Source: Massilia sp. IC2-477 (GTDB taxonomy: Bacteria; Pseudomonadota; Gammaproteobacteria; Burkholderiales; Burkholderiaceae_D). From it: DNA of 64,000 nt. The stretch lies in the NCBI RefSeq assembly GCF_020707265.1, contig NZ_JAJFEQ010000011.1, forward strand, positions 62,001-126,000, given 5' to 3'. Below are positions 23,291 through 34,099 of the stretch, piece by piece. Positions within the stretch are counted from its first letter, which is position 1, and each line of letters begins with the position of its first letter. The notes beneath the pieces are model-generated. The model did no database searches. It saw only the letters and a list, made by a program, of their open reading frames with translations, and was not told the DNA's origin. Both the position numbers and the translations under genes were made by a program.

Positions 23291-24181
23291 TCAGCCATTC
23301 GTTCCCGCAAGCGCGTCCACAGCCGCGATCAGCCTCTTCGCATCATAGGGCGCATGCACCTTGATGTCGTTGTCGAAGTAGCAGTAGACATCGCGCGCTT
23401 TGGCCTTCGCCGCCGCCGCGGGCAAGACCAGGCGTGCACCCTCCGGTTGTCCGCCGTTGCGCCAGGCATGGATGCGCGCGGCCCAGGCGGCAATGGCATC
23501 GTCCTCGTAACCGCTCGCATACAGTTCCTTGTCGCCGTGCAGGCGGATGTAGACGAAGTCGGCGGTGACATCCTCGCACAGCGGCCAGCGCCCCGCCGTG
23601 TCGGCCACCACCAGGGCCACGTTATAGCGGCGCAGCATGGCGATGAAGGCCGGGTCCATGAAGCTCTCGTGGCGGATCTCGACCGCATGGCGCATCGGGC
23701 GCTTTGGACCGGCCTCGAGCGAGACCCGGCCCTCCATGCGCGGCTGGTACTGGCGCGCGAGCTCGAGGGCGGCATCGGTATCCTGCGGCAGCAGCGACAG
23801 GAAGTGCTCGAAGCGTACGGGATCGAATTTCACTACCGGCGGGAACTGCCACAGGAAAGGACCGAGCTTGTCGCGCAGCTCGAACACGCCCGAGGCCAGC
23901 ACGTTGGCCAGCGGCCCCTCGATGTCCTTCAGCTTGAGCATGTGGGTGAGGAAGCGGTTGCCTTTCACCGCGAACACGAAGCCGGGCGGCGTCGCGTCGC
24001 GCCAGGCGGCATAGCTCTCGGGCCGCTGCAGCGAATAGAAGGAACCGTTGATCTCGATGCTCGGCAGCTGTCCGGCTGCGTATTCGAGTTCGCGGTGCTG
24101 GGCCAGCCCTTTCGGATAGAACACGCCGCGCCATGGCACGTAGCGCCAGCCGGAAATGCCGATGTAAACCGATCCGCTCAT
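23291..24181 (-). CDS. DUF72 (YecE-like) family protein
   Basis: A 296-residue TIM-barrel-like protein. Family landmarks: GISGWRYVPWRGVFYP at the N-terminus, EINGSFYSLQRPESYAAW, FVFAVKGNRFLTH, FLWQFPP, AVEIRHESF and the C-terminal YCYFDNDIKVHAPYDA. The conserved polar residues line a presumed active site, but the biochemical role is not known. Start at 24181 gives the usual compact N-terminus. It is divergent from the GST gene at 24263. Confidence 0.88.
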   Translation of the reverse strand: MSGSVYIGISGWRYVPWRGVFYPKGLAQHRELEYAAGQLPSIEINGSFYSLQRPESYAAWRDATPPGFVFAVKGNRFLTHMLKLKDIEGPLANVLASGVFELRDKLGPFLWQFPPVVKFDPVRFEHFLSLLPQDTDAALELARQYQPRMEGRVSLEAGPKRPMRHAVEIRHESFMDPAFIAMLRRYNVALVVADTAGRWPLCEDVTADFVYIRLHGDKELYASGYEDDAIAAWAARIHAWRNGGQPEGARLVLPAAAAKAKARDVYCYFDNDIKVHAPYDAKRLIAAVDALAGTNG

Positions 24182-24262
24182 GGCACAAGGATAGCGGCCG
24201 GGTCCGTTGGCAGGCGCACAACATGCTAAGCTGGCGGCCTGTCGAACTCTTGCACAAAGCCC

Positions 24263-24931
24263 ATGATCGTCGTCCATCACCTGAACAATTCGCGCTCGCA
24301 GCGCATCCTGTGGCTGCTCGAGGAACTCGGGCTCGACTACGAGATCAAGAAATACCAGCGCGATCCCAAGACGATGTTGGCCCCGCCCGAACTGAAAGCC
24401 GTGCACCCGCTCGGCAAGTCGCCGGTGATCACGGACGATGGCCTGGTCGTCGCCGAATCCGGCGCCATCGTCGAATACCTCACCGGCCGTTACGGCAACG
24501 GGCGCCTGGTGCCGGCCGCGGGTACCCCCGAGCGTCTGCGCTACACATATTTCCTGCACTTTGCGGAAGGCTCGGCCATGTCGCCACTGCTCATGAAGCT
24601 GGTGTTCGACAAGGTCGAGAACAGCCGCATGCCTTTCTTCGCCAAGCCGATCGCGCGCTCGATCGCGCGCAAGGTCAAGGACAGCTTCGTGCTGCCCAAC
24701 ATCCGCAGCCAGCTCGATTTCCTGGAAAGCGAACTGGGCAAGTCGACCTGGTTCGCCGGCGAGGAATTCAGCGCCGCCGACATCCAGATGAGCTTTGCGC
24801 TGGAAGCGGCCGCCGCGCGCGGCGGCCTGGGCAGCCAGTATCCGAAGCTGAGCGCTTTCCTCCAGCGCATCCATGCGCGCCCGGCCTATGCGCGCGCGCT
24901 CGAACGGGGCGGCAAGTACGATTACGCATGA
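24263..24931 (+). CDS. Glutathione S-transferase family protein (second)
   Basis: A 222-residue GST unrelated in detail to the one at 17582. Features: NNSRSQRILWLLEELGLDYE at the N-terminus (Ser in the glutathione site), the cis-Pro segment HPLGKSPVITDDG, ESGAIVEYL, and a helical C-terminal domain with STWFAGEEFSAADIQMSF. It resembles the bacterial group related to fungal Ure2-like/omega GSTs, but the substrate is unknown. Confidence 0.88.
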   Translation: MIVVHHLNNSRSQRILWLLEELGLDYEIKKYQRDPKTMLAPPELKAVHPLGKSPVITDDGLVVAESGAIVEYLTGRYGNGRLVPAAGTPERLRYTYFLHFAEGSAMSPLLMKLVFDKVENSRMPFFAKPIARSIARKVKDSFVLPNIRSQLDFLESELGKSTWFAGEEFSAADIQMSFALEAAAARGGLGSQYPKLSAFLQRIHARPAYARALERGGKYDYA

Positions 24932-24988
24932 CCGCGCGTGGCGCCCGGTTTATCATGGCGCCGCCACCATCCTTGACCCTGCACCACC

Positions 24989-25774
24989 ATGAGTAAAGAG
25001 GGAAAGCTGCTCGCGATCGATGGCCTGAACATCGTGCGCCGCGTGTACGAAGCCAGCCCCGAGCCCGACTCCGACCTGAAGGCGAGCATCGCGCTGCGCC
25101 ACGCCTTCTCGTCCTTCCGCAACGTGCTCGAAACGCATGCGCCGACCCACGTGCTGGCTGCCTTCGATTACGGCGGCCCGAACTGGCGCCACACGCTGTA
25201 TCCGCGCTACCGCGAGGGCCGTGCCGCGATGCCGGCGCCGCTGCGCGAGGCGCTGCCGGAGTTTCACGAGCGCCTGCGCCAGGCCGGTCTGCAGGTACTG
25301 GCCGTGCCCGACGTGGAGGCCGACGACGTGATCGCCACCGGCGTGATGCGCTGGCTGAACGAAGGGCGGGGCGAAGCCATCGTCGCCACCACCGACAAGG
25401 ACCTGCACGTCCTGATCGCGCACGGCGCGCTGGTGTGGGACCACTTCAAGAATGAGTGGCATGACGATGCCTGGGTGCGCCAGCGCTTCGGGGTAGCGCC
25501 GGAACTGCTGCACGACCTGCTGGCGCTGATGGGCGACCAGACCGACGGCGTGCCGGGCGTCTCGAAGATCGGCATGAAGACCGCGGCGCGCCTGCTCAAT
25601 GCCTACGGCAGCCTGGACGCCGTGGTGGCCGGCGCCGGCATCCTCAAGACACCGCTGGGCGAAAGGCTGCGCGCCGAGCGTGAGATACTCGAGATCTCGC
25701 GCTGCCTGGTGGCGCTGAAACTCGACGTGCGCCTGGGCGTCACCTGGAACATGCTGGCCTATGAATCACATTGA
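24989..25774 (+). CDS. xni: 5'-3' exonuclease / flap endonuclease, Xni (ExoIX)-like
   Basis: A 261-residue protein equal to the N-terminal nuclease domain of DNA polymerase I without the polymerase. Metal-site and arch motifs: AIDGLNIVRR, LAAFDYGGPNWRH, YPRYREGRAAMP, DVEADDVIATG, TTDKDLHVL and the helix-hairpin-helix GVPGVSKIGMKTA preceded by GDQTDG. The acidic residues of the two-metal site are kept. It removes flaps in DNA repair or replication. The next gene, a receiver-domain protein, starts 12 bases later. Confidence 0.87.
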   Translation: MSKEGKLLAIDGLNIVRRVYEASPEPDSDLKASIALRHAFSSFRNVLETHAPTHVLAAFDYGGPNWRHTLYPRYREGRAAMPAPLREALPEFHERLRQAGLQVLAVPDVEADDVIATGVMRWLNEGRGEAIVATTDKDLHVLIAHGALVWDHFKNEWHDDAWVRQRFGVAPELLHDLLALMGDQTDGVPGVSKIGMKTAARLLNAYGSLDAVVAGAGILKTPLGERLRAEREILEISRCLVALKLDVRLGVTWNMLAYESH

Positions 25775-25786
25775 AGGAAAGAGACG

Positions 25787-26185
25787 ATGCTGAAGGCATT
25801 GATCGTGGACGGCAGCGCGATATCGCGCGGCCTGCTCAACACCGTGCTGCTGGACGGCGGCTATGACGTCGTCGCGCAGGCGCACACCGGCCACACGGCA
25901 CTGGTGCAGGCGCTCAAGCACCGCCCGCAGATCGTCTGCATCGCACGTGAACAGGTCGAGGATGGCAGCCGCGTGGTCGAGGAATTGCGCGCCCAGCTGC
26001 CCAAGGCAATGGTCTTCATGGTGTCGGGCACGCTGGACGCCGGCGCCATCCAGGATGCCCTGGCACGCGGCGTGCATGGCTTCATTGTGAAGCCCTTCAA
26101 GGCCGACGCCGTGCTCAAGACCATCCGCAATACCGTGATCGCAGTGGTGCGCAAGCAGCAGGCCGCGTCGGGCGACGCCGGCTAA
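25787..26185 (+). CDS. Degenerate receiver (pseudo-receiver) domain protein
   Basis: A 132-residue single-domain protein with CheY-like fold: LIVDGSAISRGLL at the N-terminus, a VSGTLDAGAI segment holding the conserved Ser/Thr, and Lys102 in VKPF. The phospho-acceptor position is Ala53 (IVCIAREQ, where active receivers have Asp), and the acidic pair has become Asp8-Gly9. It should therefore not be phosphorylated in the usual way and may act by protein binding. No output domain is attached. It likely shares a transcript with xni and sits next to the GAF-domain genes. Confidence 0.82.
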   Translation: MLKALIVDGSAISRGLLNTVLLDGGYDVVAQAHTGHTALVQALKHRPQIVCIAREQVEDGSRVVEELRAQLPKAMVFMVSGTLDAGAIQDALARGVHGFIVKPFKADAVLKTIRNTVIAVVRKQQAASGDAG

Positions 26186-26209
26186 GGACAGCGCGGCCGC
26201 GGCAATCGT

Positions 26210-26893
26210 TCAGCCGCGCCTCTTCATTTCTTCCGACGCGATTTGCGCCAGCTCCTGCAGCGCGCGCAGCTCGCGCTCGCGCAGGCGGCGCGGCTCGCGA
26301 TCCAGCACGCACAGGGTGCCGAAGCGGCGTCCTTGCGCGTCTTCCAGCGGCACCCCGGCATAGAAGCGGACGTGCGGCGCCCCCGTCACCAGCGGGTTGG
26401 CGGCATAGCGCGGGTCGCCGGCCGCATCGCCCACCACGAAGGTCGCGCCGCTGGCGAGCGCCCCATTGCAGAAGGCCCACTCGCGCGGCGTTTCCTGCAG
26501 CGTGGTCCCGACCCGCGCCTTGAACCATTGGCGCTGCCCGGCCAGTACCGTGACCAGCGCGATCGGGCACTCCGTGACGCAGGCCGCCAGCCGCACCAGG
26601 CGGTCGAAGACTTCCTCCGGTGGGGTATCGAGCAGCACGTGGCTGGATGGTGGCTGGAAGGCAGGCGCCAGCGCGCCGGAGACGGGCAGGGTGGGCGCCG
26701 CCAGGGCCACAGCCCCTCTTTGTTGCTGCGCCTGCAGCTGCTCCACTGCGCTCAGGCGCACGCGCCGGTGTCCCCCGGGCGTCTTCCAGGCCGGCAGGGC
26801 CCCGCTTTCCATCCATATCTGCGCAGTGCTGACGGCCACCCCCAGCAACTCGGCTGCTTCGCGGGTCGTCAGGACCGGATCGTCCTTGCTCAT
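26210..26893 (-). CDS. HTH-GAF protein (excisionase-type DNA-binding domain plus GAF sensor)
   Basis: A 227-residue protein. Residues 8-52 are a MerR/excisionase-type winged helix: LTTREAAELLGVAVSTAQIW followed by PGGHRRVRLSAVEQL. Residues 88-225 are a GAF domain (LLDTPPEEVFDRLVRLAA, RQWFKARVG, RFYAGVPL, FGTLCVLDREPR). It is a plausible ligand-sensing transcription factor. The GAF domain is clearly related to that of the divergent GAF-GGDEF-EAL gene at 27078, and the 185-bp space between them probably holds both promoters. Ligand and targets are unknown. Confidence 0.8.
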   Translation of the reverse strand: MSKDDPVLTTREAAELLGVAVSTAQIWMESGALPAWKTPGGHRRVRLSAVEQLQAQQQRGAVALAAPTLPVSGALAPAFQPPSSHVLLDTPPEEVFDRLVRLAACVTECPIALVTVLAGQRQWFKARVGTTLQETPREWAFCNGALASGATFVVGDAAGDPRYAANPLVTGAPHVRFYAGVPLEDAQGRRFGTLCVLDREPRRLRERELRALQELAQIASEEMKRRG

Positions 26894-27077
26894 GTCTTCG
26901 GTAATTGATAGTCAGTGTTGCTATTCTAGCCGAAGCTCAACAATATTTGATGAAAATGCGCATAAATGAAAAAAATAATTGACGTGCGGCATTATTCTGC
27001 CCAAGAATAGGTCTATAATCATCACTTCCAATAAATACGTGCGCCTTACGGGTGTGCGACTGACAAGGCCGCCCCTA

Positions 27078-28838
27078 ATGAACGCACCGTATGACCTGCC
27101 CCACCACGAAACCGTCCGGCTAGAGGCCTTGCGCCAGCTGAACCTGCTCGACACCGCGCCGAGCGAAGCCTTCGACCGCATCACGCGCATGGCCGCCCAG
27201 CTGTTCCAGCTGCCGATTGCCGCCGTCTCGCTGACCGATACCGACCGCCAGTGGTTCAAGTCGAAGGTGGGCGTCGAGCACAACGCCATCCCGCGCATGA
27301 AGGCGCCCTGCGCCGCGGTGGCGGACAGCGGGCGGATGCTGGAAGTGCCCGACCTGCTCGAGAGCGAGTGCTTCCGCGACAGCCCGCTGGCCGCCGGCGG
27401 GATCCGCTTCTACCTCGGCGCACCGCTGGTGACCAAGGCCGGCCACTGCCTGGGGGCGATGTGCGTGCTGGGCACCGAGCCGCGCGCCGTTACCGAGGCC
27501 GAGCGCACCACGCTCGCCGACCTGGCGGCCATGGTGATGGCGCAGATCGAACTGCAGCATGCGCTGGGCCGGATCGACCCGGTCAGCGGCCTGCCCAACC
27601 GCAACCAGTTCGTCAGCGACGTGCGCGACCTGTCCTTGGCCGCAGCCGAAGGCGAACCCCAGCTGGCCGCGCTGGTCAGCCTGGCCACGCCGGAAGAACT
27701 GAGCGATGCGATGCGCGTGATGGGCAGCACCTGGCTCGACGAGATCGTGAGCAGCGCCGTGCCGGCCCTGCGCCGCCTGGTCGGCGGCGGCAAGGTCTAC
27801 CACGTCGGCCCCACCCAGTTCGCTTTCCTGGCGCCGCTCGGCATGTCGCTGGTGCGCTTCAGCAGCCTGTTGATGGCCTGGGTGGCCGAGCGCACGCCGA
27901 TGGGCCAGACCGGCTTCCTCACCACCTCCACCGTCGGCCTGGTGCGCTTTGCCGTCGGCCAGGACGCGCCGCTCGACGTGCTGCGCAACCTGCACAGCGC
28001 CGCCCACGATGCGCGCGATGCGGAATCCGGCCTGCGCGTGTACTCGCCCGAGCAGGACGCCGCCTACCGCCACCGCTTCTGGCTGATCAGCGAACTCGGT
28101 CGCGCGCTGGCGCAGCCGGACGAGCTGCACCTGGTCTTCCAGCCCAAGGTCAGCCTGCGCGACGGCCGCTGCCTTGGCGCGGAAGCCCTGCTGCGCTGGA
28201 CCCACCCGGAAGCGGGACCGATCGGACCGGGCGAATTCATGCCGATCGCCGAGACCACCTCGCTGGCGCGCGCCACCACCGAATGGGTGCTGGAAGCGGC
28301 CATGCGCCAGCTGGCGGCATGGCGTAATGAAGGCGTGGCGCTGCAGGTCGCGGTCAACGTGTCAGCGGTGAACCTCGAAGAACCGGATTTCAGCGACCGC
28401 GTGCTCGACGGCCTGGCGCGCCACGGCCTGGACCCGGCCAGCCTGGCGCTGGAAATGACGGAGAGCGCGCTGATGCGCAAACCGAAAGCGGCGCACGACA
28501 CCATGGCGCGCCTGGCCGAAGGCGGCGTGAAGATCGCGATCGACGACTTCGGCACCGGCTACAGCAGCCTGGCCTACCTGCAGGACATGCCGGCCGACGT
28601 GGTCAAGATCGACCAGTCCTTCGTGCGCGGCATGGAAAAGGACGAGCGCACGCGCGCCCTGGTGACGACCATGATCAAGCTGTCGCACGACCTCGGCCAC
28701 CGGGTGGTGGCGGAAGGCGTGGAAACGGCGGAAGTGGCGGCGCTGCTGCGCGAGGCGGGATGCGACGAGGCGCAGGGATACTTCTATGGGCGACCGATGG
28801 CGCCGACGGCGCTGGCTGCGTGGTTGGCGGCGCGGTAG
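27078..28838 (+). CDS. GAF - degenerate GGDEF - EAL protein, probable c-di-GMP phosphodiesterase
   Basis: A 586-residue cytosolic protein. GAF domain about 14-165 (LLDTAPSEAFDRITRMAA, RQWFKSKVG, RFYLGAPL). The GGDEF-like domain (about 175-330) keeps DPVSGLPNRNQF, but the active loop reads GPTQF near residue 243, so no cyclase activity is expected. The EAL domain (about 340-586) is intact: EALLRW, NVSAVNL, EMTESALM, DDFGTGYSS, KIDQSFV and EGVET. It is likely a c-di-GMP hydrolase tuned by the GAF domain. ATG 27078 is preferred over an upstream in-frame ATG at 26979. A TATAAT lies at 27014-27019. The TAG stop is part of repeat family A copy 3. Confidence 0.87.
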   Translation: MNAPYDLPHHETVRLEALRQLNLLDTAPSEAFDRITRMAAQLFQLPIAAVSLTDTDRQWFKSKVGVEHNAIPRMKAPCAAVADSGRMLEVPDLLESECFRDSPLAAGGIRFYLGAPLVTKAGHCLGAMCVLGTEPRAVTEAERTTLADLAAMVMAQIELQHALGRIDPVSGLPNRNQFVSDVRDLSLAAAEGEPQLAALVSLATPEELSDAMRVMGSTWLDEIVSSAVPALRRLVGGGKVYHVGPTQFAFLAPLGMSLVRFSSLLMAWVAERTPMGQTGFLTTSTVGLVRFAVGQDAPLDVLRNLHSAAHDARDAESGLRVYSPEQDAAYRHRFWLISELGRALAQPDELHLVFQPKVSLRDGRCLGAEALLRWTHPEAGPIGPGEFMPIAETTSLARATTEWVLEAAMRQLAAWRNEGVALQVAVNVSAVNLEEPDFSDRVLDGLARHGLDPASLALEMTESALMRKPKAAHDTMARLAEGGVKIAIDDFGTGYSSLAYLQDMPADVVKIDQSFVRGMEKDERTRALVTTMIKLSHDLGHRVVAEGVETAEVAALLREAGCDEAQGYFYGRPMAPTALAAWLAAR

Positions 28839-28941
28839 GGTGGGCGGCTTCGCCGCCCACGCGGTGATCGCTGGTGGTCGAAACTCGAAACGACCATCTC
28901 GCTGCTGGTTGACCGCGTGGGCGGGGGCCCGCCCACCCTAC
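28835..28941. repeat. Palindromic repeat family A, copy 3
   Basis: Outer arms GTAGGGTGGGCGG and GCCCACCCTAC. The left part GGGCGGCTTCGCCGCCC is itself a perfect hairpin; the right part has ACCGCGTGGGCGGGGGCCCGCCC. The centre contains GGTCGAAACTCGAAACGACC. It supplies the stop codon of the EAL gene and lies four bases from the mnmA stop, a convergent junction. Confidence 0.88.
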
Positions 28942-28945
28942 GATA

Positions 28946-30049
28946 TCAGGCTGCGTTCGAATCGATGATCCCGCCACCCAGGCACACATCGCCGTCATAC
29001 AGCACGGCCGACTGCCCCGGCGTGACCGCCCACTGCGCTTCCTCGAAGGACAGGGCGAAACGCTCGTCCCCGGCCGCACCCACCGTGCAGGCCACGTCGG
29101 CCTGGCGATAACGGGTCTTGGCCGACAGCCGGCTGCCCGTGGCCGGTGCTTCGCCCGCGATCCAGCTGGCCTGGCCGGCTTCCAACTGCGGCGACAGCAG
29201 CCACGGATGGTCGTGGCCCTGCACGATGTAGAGCGTGTTGCTGGCGACGTCCTTGCGCGCCACGAACCACGGCTCGCTGGTGCCGTCCGCGTTCTTGCGC
29301 GACTTCAGGCCTCCGATCCCGATGCCCTTGCGCTGGCCCAGCGTGTAGAAGGACAGGCCGATGTGCTCGCCCACGGTTTCGCCGGTGTCGAGCTTCATCG
29401 GGCCCGGTTTGTGCGACAGGTAGCGGTTCAGGAACTCACGGAACGGGCGTTCGCCGATGAAGCAGATGCCGGTCGAGTCCTTTTTCTGGGCGTTGGGCAG
29501 CTTCAATCGCTCGGCGATCTTGCGCACCTCGGTCTTCGGGATTTCGCCCAGCGGGAAGAGCGACTTCGAGAGCTGGGCCTGGTTCAGGCGGTGCAGGAAG
29601 TAACTCTGGTCCTTGGTGTGGTCGAAGGCCTTGAGCAGCTCGAAACGGCCGTTGTTCTCGCGCACGCGCGCATAGTGGCCGGTCGCGATCAGGTCGGCGC
29701 CCAGCTTCATCGCATGGTCGAGGAAGGCCTTGAACTTGATCTCGGCATTGCACAGCACGTCCGGATTCGGCGTGCGGCCGGCCTGGTACTCGCGCAGGAA
29801 TTCCGCGAACACGCGGTCCTTGTATTCGGCGGCGAAGTTGACGGCTTCGATGTCCACGCCGACCACGTCGGCCACGCTGGCCGCGTCGATCCAGTCCTGG
29901 CGGGTCGAGCAGTATTCCGAGTCGTCGTCGTCTTCCCAGTTCTTCATGAACAGGCCGATGACTTCGTAACCCTGTTCCTTCAGCATCCACGCCGCGACCG
30001 AGGAGTCGACACCGCCCGACATCCCGATCACGACTTTTTTCTTGCTCAT
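28946..30049 (-). CDS. mnmA: tRNA-specific 2-thiouridylase MnmA
   Basis: A 367-residue enzyme that thiolates U34 of Lys, Glu and Gln tRNAs using ATP and sulphur from the IscS/Tus relay. PP-loop GMSGGVDSS (9-17), tRNA/adenylate segments, catalytic Cys100 ([10 protein letters not shown]) and Cys196 ([10 protein letters not shown]). Length is typical. Start at 30049 gives MSKKKVVIG; a longer reading upstream runs into the nudJ gene. It lies 17 bases after nudJ, the same pairing as in E. coli. Confidence 0.96.
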   Translation of the reverse strand: MSKKKVVIGMSGGVDSSVAAWMLKEQGYEVIGLFMKNWEDDDDSEYCSTRQDWIDAASVADVVGVDIEAVNFAAEYKDRVFAEFLREYQAGRTPNPDVLCNAEIKFKAFLDHAMKLGADLIATGHYARVRENNGRFELLKAFDHTKDQSYFLHRLNQAQLSKSLFPLGEIPKTEVRKIAERLKLPNAQKKDSTGICFIGERPFREFLNRYLSHKPGPMKLDTGETVGEHIGLSFYTLGQRKGIGIGGLKSRKNADGTSEPWFVARKDVASNTLYIVQGHDHPWLLSPQLEAGQASWIAGEAPATGSRLSAKTRYRQADVACTVGAAGDERFALSFEEAQWAVTPGQSAVLYDGDVCLGGGIIDSNAA

Positions 30050-30066
30050 TTCAGTTTCCGTATTCT

Positions 30067-30549
30067 TTAAATCCCGCCCTCGAAGACCGATGGGTGGGTG
30101 TACAACAAGTGCAGCGGCGTGCGATGGCCGGCCAGGTAGTCGTCCACGCACTGCAGCACGATCGGGCTGCGGTGGCGGTCGGCGGTGGCGGCGATCTCGT
30201 CGCGCGTCATCCACAAGGTGCGCAGGATGCCCTCGTCGAGCGGCTGGTCCAGCTCGCGGCCGGCGTGGCCGCAGAAGGTGAAGCGCAGGTAGGTGACATC
30301 GGTGCCGCGCGATTTCGAATGGTAGCGCGACATGTACATCCCCACCAGCGCGGTCGGGATGAATTCGTGGGCGGTCTCTTCGAGCGCTTCGCGCACCACC
30401 GCCTGTTCGAGCGACTCGTGCGGATCGAGGTGCCCGGCCGGCTGGTTCAGCTTCACGCCTTCGCTCGTCTCTTCCTCGATCAGCAGGAAACGTCCATCGC
30501 GCTCGATGATCGCGGCAACGGTAACGGATGGTTTGAAGATATCGGTCAT
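30067..30549 (-). CDS. nudJ: NUDIX hydrolase, NudJ-type phosphatase
   Basis: A 160-residue NUDIX hydrolase. The Nudix box starts at Gly39: GHLDPHES, then [11 protein letters not shown] with the metal-binding glutamates. The family member NudJ hydrolyses thiamine and nucleoside di/triphosphates. Gene order nudJ-mnmA supports the assignment. Start 30549 (MTDIFKP) is the first ATG. Confidence 0.88.
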   Translation of the reverse strand: MTDIFKPSVTVAAIIERDGRFLLIEEETSEGVKLNQPAGHLDPHESLEQAVVREALEETAHEFIPTALVGMYMSRYHSKSRGTDVTYLRFTFCGHAGRELDQPLDEGILRTLWMTRDEIAATADRHRSPIVLQCVDDYLAGHRTPLHLLYTHPSVFEGGI

Positions 30550-30763
30550 GCGCGTCCTTGAAAATGAGCCGACATTCTACCTTGACAGCGGGCACCTCTG
30601 CTCATCCATGCCCACTACGGTGCGCTTGCCTGTCGTTAAATGGCCTTGATTCTTTGCAAACAAGCGCTTCGTGTGACTGGCTCCGCTTTCCCGTTTTCGC
30701 GACAATGGAATATTGATTTTTTAGTATTTGTTGTTTAGCAATGCTGTCATTACATGGTAGATT

Positions 30764-30781
30764 GTGGACAGATGTGTCCAC
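30764..30781. promoter_or_regulatory. Palindrome in the pntAA leader
   Basis: Perfect inverted repeat GTGGACA-GATG-TGTCCAC, 14 bases before the pntAA start and just ahead of its GGAGGGAA ribosome site. It could be an operator or a hairpin affecting translation; no known regulator is recognised. Confidence 0.4.
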
Positions 30782-30795
30782 TGAACGGAGGGAAC

Positions 30796-31908
<1,113 letters not shown>

Positions 31909-31930
31909 GAACGGAGACGAGGAGCGAAGC

Positions 31931-32268
31931 ATGGACATCAGCCACACCATCATCAACCTGATCATCTTCGTGCTGGCGATCTACGTCGGCTACCACGTGG
32001 TCTGGAACGTCACCCCCGCGCTGCACACGCCGCTGATGGCGGTGACCAACGCGATCTCGGCCATCATCATCGTCGGCGCCATGCTGGCCGCCGGCCTCAC
32101 CGAAGGCCTGGCGGGGCAGGTGGCCGGCACCCTGGCGGTCGCGCTGGCCGCCGTGAACGTCTTCGGCGGCTTCATGGTCACGCGCCGCATGCTCGAGATG
32201 TTCAGGAAGAAGGAACCGAAGCGCGCCGCCGAAGCGGCCGCCGCGACGGCCAGCGCGGAGGAACGCGC

Positions 32269-32272
<4 letters not shown>
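31931..32272 (+). CDS. pntAB: NAD(P) transhydrogenase, alpha subunit 2 (membrane)
   Basis: A 113-residue membrane subunit with three predicted helices ([18 protein letters not shown], then [15 protein letters not shown] and [18 protein letters not shown]) and the conserved [14 protein letters not shown]. It forms part of the proton channel with PntB. The C-terminal tail is Ala/Glu-rich. Its 3' end overlaps pntB by four bases (ATGA), a sign of translational coupling. Confidence 0.93.
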
Positions 32273-33738
<1,466 letters not shown>

Positions 33739-33753
33739 TCACCCGGAGAATGC

Positions 33754-33862
33754 GGGTCAGGGTTAAGTTGTTTGCCGTGATTCTGCGATCAGTCGCGTCT
33801 GCAGGAAACGAGGCGCCTCCTCAACTGATCCCGGGTTGTTGGCCAACGTCGACCCTGACCCC
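33754..33862. repeat. Inverted-repeat element (MITE/REP-like), single copy here
   Basis: Outer arms GGTCAGGGT (33755-33763) and ACCCTGACC (33852-33860), with a nested pair GATCAGT (33787-33793) and ACTGATC (33824-33830). It has no coding capacity. The GTCAGGGT / GTCGACCCTGACCCC ends look like extragenic repeats seen in this bacterial group, but that is from memory. Confidence 0.5.
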
Positions 33863-33874
33863 ATTTATTTGAAG

Positions 33875-34096
33875 ATGAGAGAACTCAGGTTCAATGTGTT
33901 TGGCAGGCTGGTGGCGGTCCAGGGGCAGCCGGGGACCTGGCAGGCCTTTTATCCGGGCAATGACGGCACGCGCCGGCCGGCCGATTTCATCATTCCGCCA
34001 GGTGTGGGCGAAGACGACATGGCCGAATACCTGGCCGACCTGTTCCACGAAGACGCCACGCCCAGGCGCAACACTGTCGAGCGACTGCCCCGCTAG
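33875..34096 (+). CDS. Small conserved protein, DUF7661-like
   Basis: A 73-residue protein beginning MRELRFNVFGRLVAV, with GTWQAFYPGNDGTRRPADF, IIPPGV and EYLADLFHEDATPRRN. This pattern of FNVFGR at the start, YxGNxGxRRPA in the middle and YLADLxHExATP at the end fits a family of short proteins of unknown function. ATG 33875 begins exactly at the conserved part; an upstream in-frame reading would run through the repeat element. No ribosome site is obvious. It ends four bases from the convergent ubiH. Confidence 0.65.
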   Translation: MRELRFNVFGRLVAVQGQPGTWQAFYPGNDGTRRPADFIIPPGVGEDDMAEYLADLFHEDATPRRNTVERLPR

Positions 34097-34099
34097 CGC

